NCBI RefSeq assembly: GCF_001907675.1
Contig: NZ_MPNT01000067.1
Location: 1-7,700, forward strand
Length of the DNA stretch: 7,700 nt
Source of the DNA: Mycobacterium paraffinicum
GTDB taxonomy: Bacteria > Actinomycetota > Actinomycetes > Mycobacteriales > Mycobacteriaceae
Direction of reading: 5' to 3'
This document shows positions 6,328-7,700 of the stretch, one piece after another. The notes under the pieces were generated by a model. It was not told where the DNA came from and did not search any database. It saw only the letters and a program-made list of their open reading frames with translations. A program made the translations under genes and the position numbers. Position 1 is the first letter of the stretch, and each line of letters opens with the position of its first letter.

Positions 6328-6344
6328 CGCTACTATCGGTACCA
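6328..6344. promoter_or_regulatory. Operator B2 between the thioesterase gene and tetR3 (tandem pair)
   Basis: CGCTACTATCGGTACCA matches the consensus at 11 of 17 positions, starts exactly 20 bp from B1 and shares ACTATCGGT with C1. TACTAT (6331-6336) on the plus strand and TATGGT (6346-6341) on the minus strand fit TANNNT -10 boxes for tetR3 and the thioesterase respectively. Occupancy could therefore repress both directions. Confidence 0.65.
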
Positions 6345-6388
6345 TAACCGGGAGTGCGGGGGCAACGCACCGGCAATCGGAACACATC

Positions 6389-6394
6389 AGGAGG
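6389..6394 (+). promoter_or_regulatory. Ribosome-binding site of tetR3
   Basis: AGGAGG lies 4 nt before GTG 6399. The spacing is slightly short, but the match is strong and no other start nearby has one. Confidence 0.65.
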
Positions 6395-6398
6395 TCAG

Positions 6399-7067
6399 GT
6401 GGGGACGCAGCCCGCGGAGACACCCGACGACGAGGACGACGTCGACCCGCGCCGCACCCGATCACGCACCCGACTGCTCGACGCCGCGGCCAACCTGCTC
6501 AAAACCGGTGGGATCGAAGCCGTCACCATCGACGCGGTCACCAAAGCCTCCAAGGTCGCCCGCACCACCCTCTACCGCCATTTCAACAGTTCCTCGCAAC
6601 TGCTCGCGGCCACCTTCGAACGCCTTCTGCCCCAAGTCATCCCGCCCGCCCCGACCAGCGGCACCCTCCGTGAGCGGCTCATCGAACTGCTCTCCCGCCA
6701 AGCCGACCTGTTCGCCGAAGCGCCCGTACAAGTCACCACCCTGGCCTGGGCCGCGTTGGGCCCCGCCGAGACTCACGAACCAAACACTGTGCAACACGCC
6801 GGTGCCGGCACTCTGCGGATGCGTGTGATCGAACAATACCGACGGCCGTTCGACGAAATCCTGTACAGCCCCGAAAGCGTCGATCAACTCGGCGAACTCG
6901 ACATTGAACTCGCACTCTGTCAACTTGTTGGCCCTCTGGTCTTTGCCCGAATGACCGGTCTACGCGTCATCACCCACCAAGATTGCACCCGCATCGTCGA
7001 AGGCTTCATTGCCGCGCAAACCGGCGATCAACCGGCTTGGGTCGAGGCGTCGAGTCCGAACCAATAG
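6399..7067 (+). CDS. TetR/AcrR-family transcriptional regulator (tetR3), divergent from the thioesterase gene
   Basis: The protein has 222 residues from GTG 6399, chosen for the AGGAGG upstream. A GTG at 6354 would add 15 residues without a ribosome-binding site. An acidic N-terminal tail (PDDEDDVDPRR) precedes the TetR helix-turn-helix at about 23-70, with TIDAVTKASKVARTTLYRHF as the recognition region. The remaining residues (beginning TSGTLRERLIELL, about 87-205) form an all-helical ligand domain similar in layout to that of tetR1. The divergent arrangement around operators B1 and B2 is the classic layout for an autoregulated TetR repressor controlling its neighbour. This makes tetR3 the simplest candidate to bind the six sites, though tetR1 and tetR2 cannot be excluded. 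The ligand is unknown. Confidence 0.9.
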   Translation: MGTQPAETPDDEDDVDPRRTRSRTRLLDAAANLLKTGGIEAVTIDAVTKASKVARTTLYRHFNSSSQLLAATFERLLPQVIPPAPTSGTLRERLIELLSRQADLFAEAPVQVTTLAWAALGPAETHEPNTVQHAGAGTLRMRVIEQYRRPFDEILYSPESVDQLGELDIELALCQLVGPLVFARMTGLRVITHQDCTRIVEGFIAAQTGDQPAWVEASSPNQ

Positions 7068-7119
7068 CGCTAATGAGACTGCTCTGAACCACGTTCCGTC
7101 GCTTGGCCAGCCGCATCCG

Positions 7120-7142
7120 GTTGGGTCACACCGTCACCCAAC
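7120..7142. terminator. Hairpin downstream of tetR3
   Basis: GTTGGGT (7120-7126) and ACCCAAC (7136-7142) form a 7-bp stem with a 9-nt loop, 53 bp after the tetR3 stop. No T-run follows, so termination is only possible, not shown. Confidence 0.35.
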
Positions 7143-7164
7143 GACCGCATTGTTGCACCCAAAA

Positions 7165-7206
7165 CGGCGGGACCGTCGGCCACCACTGGGTAAGACGGAC
7201 CCGCCG
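7165..7206 (-). terminator. Long hairpin with a T-run on the minus strand, probable terminator
   Basis: Arms CGGCGGGACCGTC (7165-7177) and GACGGACCCGCCG (7194-7206) pair over 13 positions with one A-A mismatch and a 16-nt loop. On the minus strand the stem is followed by TTTT (7164-7161), as in an intrinsic terminator, 42 bp after the stop of the acyl-CoA dehydrogenase gene. It may also stop plus-strand transcripts from tetR3. Confidence 0.6.
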
Positions 7207-7226
7207 ATCTGACGAATTCACGCGTG

Positions 7227-7246
7227 CCCGGCAGCGCGACGCCGGG
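7227..7246 (-). terminator. GC hairpin at the end of the acyl-CoA dehydrogenase gene
   Basis: CCCGGC (7227-7232) and GCCGGG (7241-7246) form a perfect 6-bp stem with an 8-nt loop, 1 nt beyond the dehydrogenase stop codon. No T-run is present. It may act with the larger hairpin next to it. Confidence 0.35.
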
Positions 7247-7247
7247 G

Positions 7248-7700
7248 TCAGGAAGTGAAGCCGGGTATCGGATAGCGTTGGTTGAGGACGTAGTTTCCGA
7301 CTTCAGCGATTTTGTAGGAGACAGGATCGTGCAGCGTGTGGGTGCGGATGTTGCGCCAGAACCGGTCGAATCCGTATTTGGGGTGGGTGCCGCGGGCACC
7401 GATGACCTCGAAAATACGGCTGGTCACGTCCAGGGCCGCTTGGGTGGCTATGGCTTTGACTCCAGAAATCTGCACCATGAGTTCGCCGCGTTCCTGCGAA
7501 GTTAATGCGTCACCTTTGTCCCACGCGGCCTGTAGGAGTTGTGCGGCCTCGCGGGCTGCAGCATCGGCGGCTTGTAGTTGGATGCCGAATTCGCCGTAGC
7601 TGCGAATGGTGTACGGATCTTCGACGGCTTGAGTGACCCCGGCCGGCGTCCAAGGACGTGCCTGCGTTCGGGTGTACTCGCGGGCTGTCTCGAGCGCTCC
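7248..7700 (-). CDS. Acyl-CoA dehydrogenase/DszC-like flavoprotein, C-terminal part (start outside the window)
   Basis: There are 150 residues up to TGA 7248, open to the right edge. The helical C-terminal domain of the acyl-CoA dehydrogenase fold is seen: AAWDKGDALTSQERGELMVQ, then ATQAALDVTSRIFEVIGARG and HPKYGFDRFWRNIRTHTLHD ending PVSYKIAEVGNYVLNQRYPIPGF. The FWRNIRTHTLHDPVSYK signature is typical of the DszC/SfnB-type branch, which holds flavin-dependent monooxygenases and desulfurisation enzymes as well as dehydrogenases. The catalytic centre and FMN/FAD contacts lie mostly upstream, outside the window, so dehydrogenase against monooxygenase cannot be settled. It converges on tetR3 across a hairpin-rich gap and carries no copy of the operator in view, so it is probably a separate transcription unit. 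Confidence 0.88.
   Translation of the reverse strand, partial: GALETAREYTRTQARPWTPAGVTQAVEDPYTIRSYGEFGIQLQAADAAAREAAQLLQAAWDKGDALTSQERGELMVQISGVKAIATQAALDVTSRIFEVIGARGTHPKYGFDRFWRNIRTHTLHDPVSYKIAEVGNYVLNQRYPIPGFTS

Noticed and set aside
4517..6344. Canonical KstR operators
   Set aside because: None of the six sites contains the AACNNGTT core, despite the KstR-like regulator next to them.
6254..6385. Upstream extension of the thioesterase to ATG 6385
   Set aside because: The added 44 residues look non-coding, the extension crosses both operators, and ATG 6253 has a GAGGAGG ribosome-binding site.
6354..6398. GTG 6354 as start of tetR3
   Set aside because: It has no ribosome-binding site and lies only 10 bp beyond operator B2. 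GTG 6399 follows AGGAGG.

Overview
The window looks like chromosomal DNA from a mycobacterium (Mycobacterium sensu lato). The evidence is high GC with C/G-ending codons, a full-length MmpL-type RND transporter, a DUF6188 protein of a kind I know mainly from mycobacteria, and a TetR regulator closely resembling the mycobacterial cholesterol regulator KstR. The species cannot be fixed from this window.

Layout. Positions 1-127 look like the right end of an insertion sequence (probably IS256 family). It abuts a truncated HD-domain gene (128-416, minus strand). After a 257-bp gap without a recognisable gene come, all on the minus strand and read from right to left: a PaaI-type thioesterase (6253-5741) whose stop overlaps the start of a KstR-like TetR regulator (5744-5121); a DUF6188 gene (5046-4621); and an MmpL transporter (4497-1270) whose stop overlaps the start of another TetR regulator (1270-674). 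A third TetR gene (6399-7067) is divergent from the thioesterase. The right edge holds the C-terminal 150 residues of a flavin-dependent acyl-CoA dehydrogenase/DszC-like protein (7700-7248, minus). It is separated from tetR3 by a 180-bp convergent intergenic region with several hairpins.

The most interesting signal is regulatory. All three promoter regions (upstream of mmpL, upstream of the DUF6188 gene, and between the thioesterase and tetR3) carry a pair of related 17-bp palindromic sites. In each pair the sites are exactly 20 bp apart, start to start. The best copy is a perfect 10-1-10 palindrome (arm AGCGATACTA) at 5102-5122, overlapping the stop codon of tetR2. This ties the transporter, the thioesterase, the DUF6188 protein and all three TetR genes into one apparent local regulon.

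A reasonable model, by inference, is a lipid or hydrophobic-compound export and response module. A TetR protein senses an acyl or hydrophobic ligand and releases the tandem operators. The cell then makes the MmpL pump, the hotdog thioesterase and the DUF6188 protein together with the regulators. No MmpS partner gene is visible next to mmpL. The substrate, and which of the three regulators binds the sites, cannot be decided from sequence alone.
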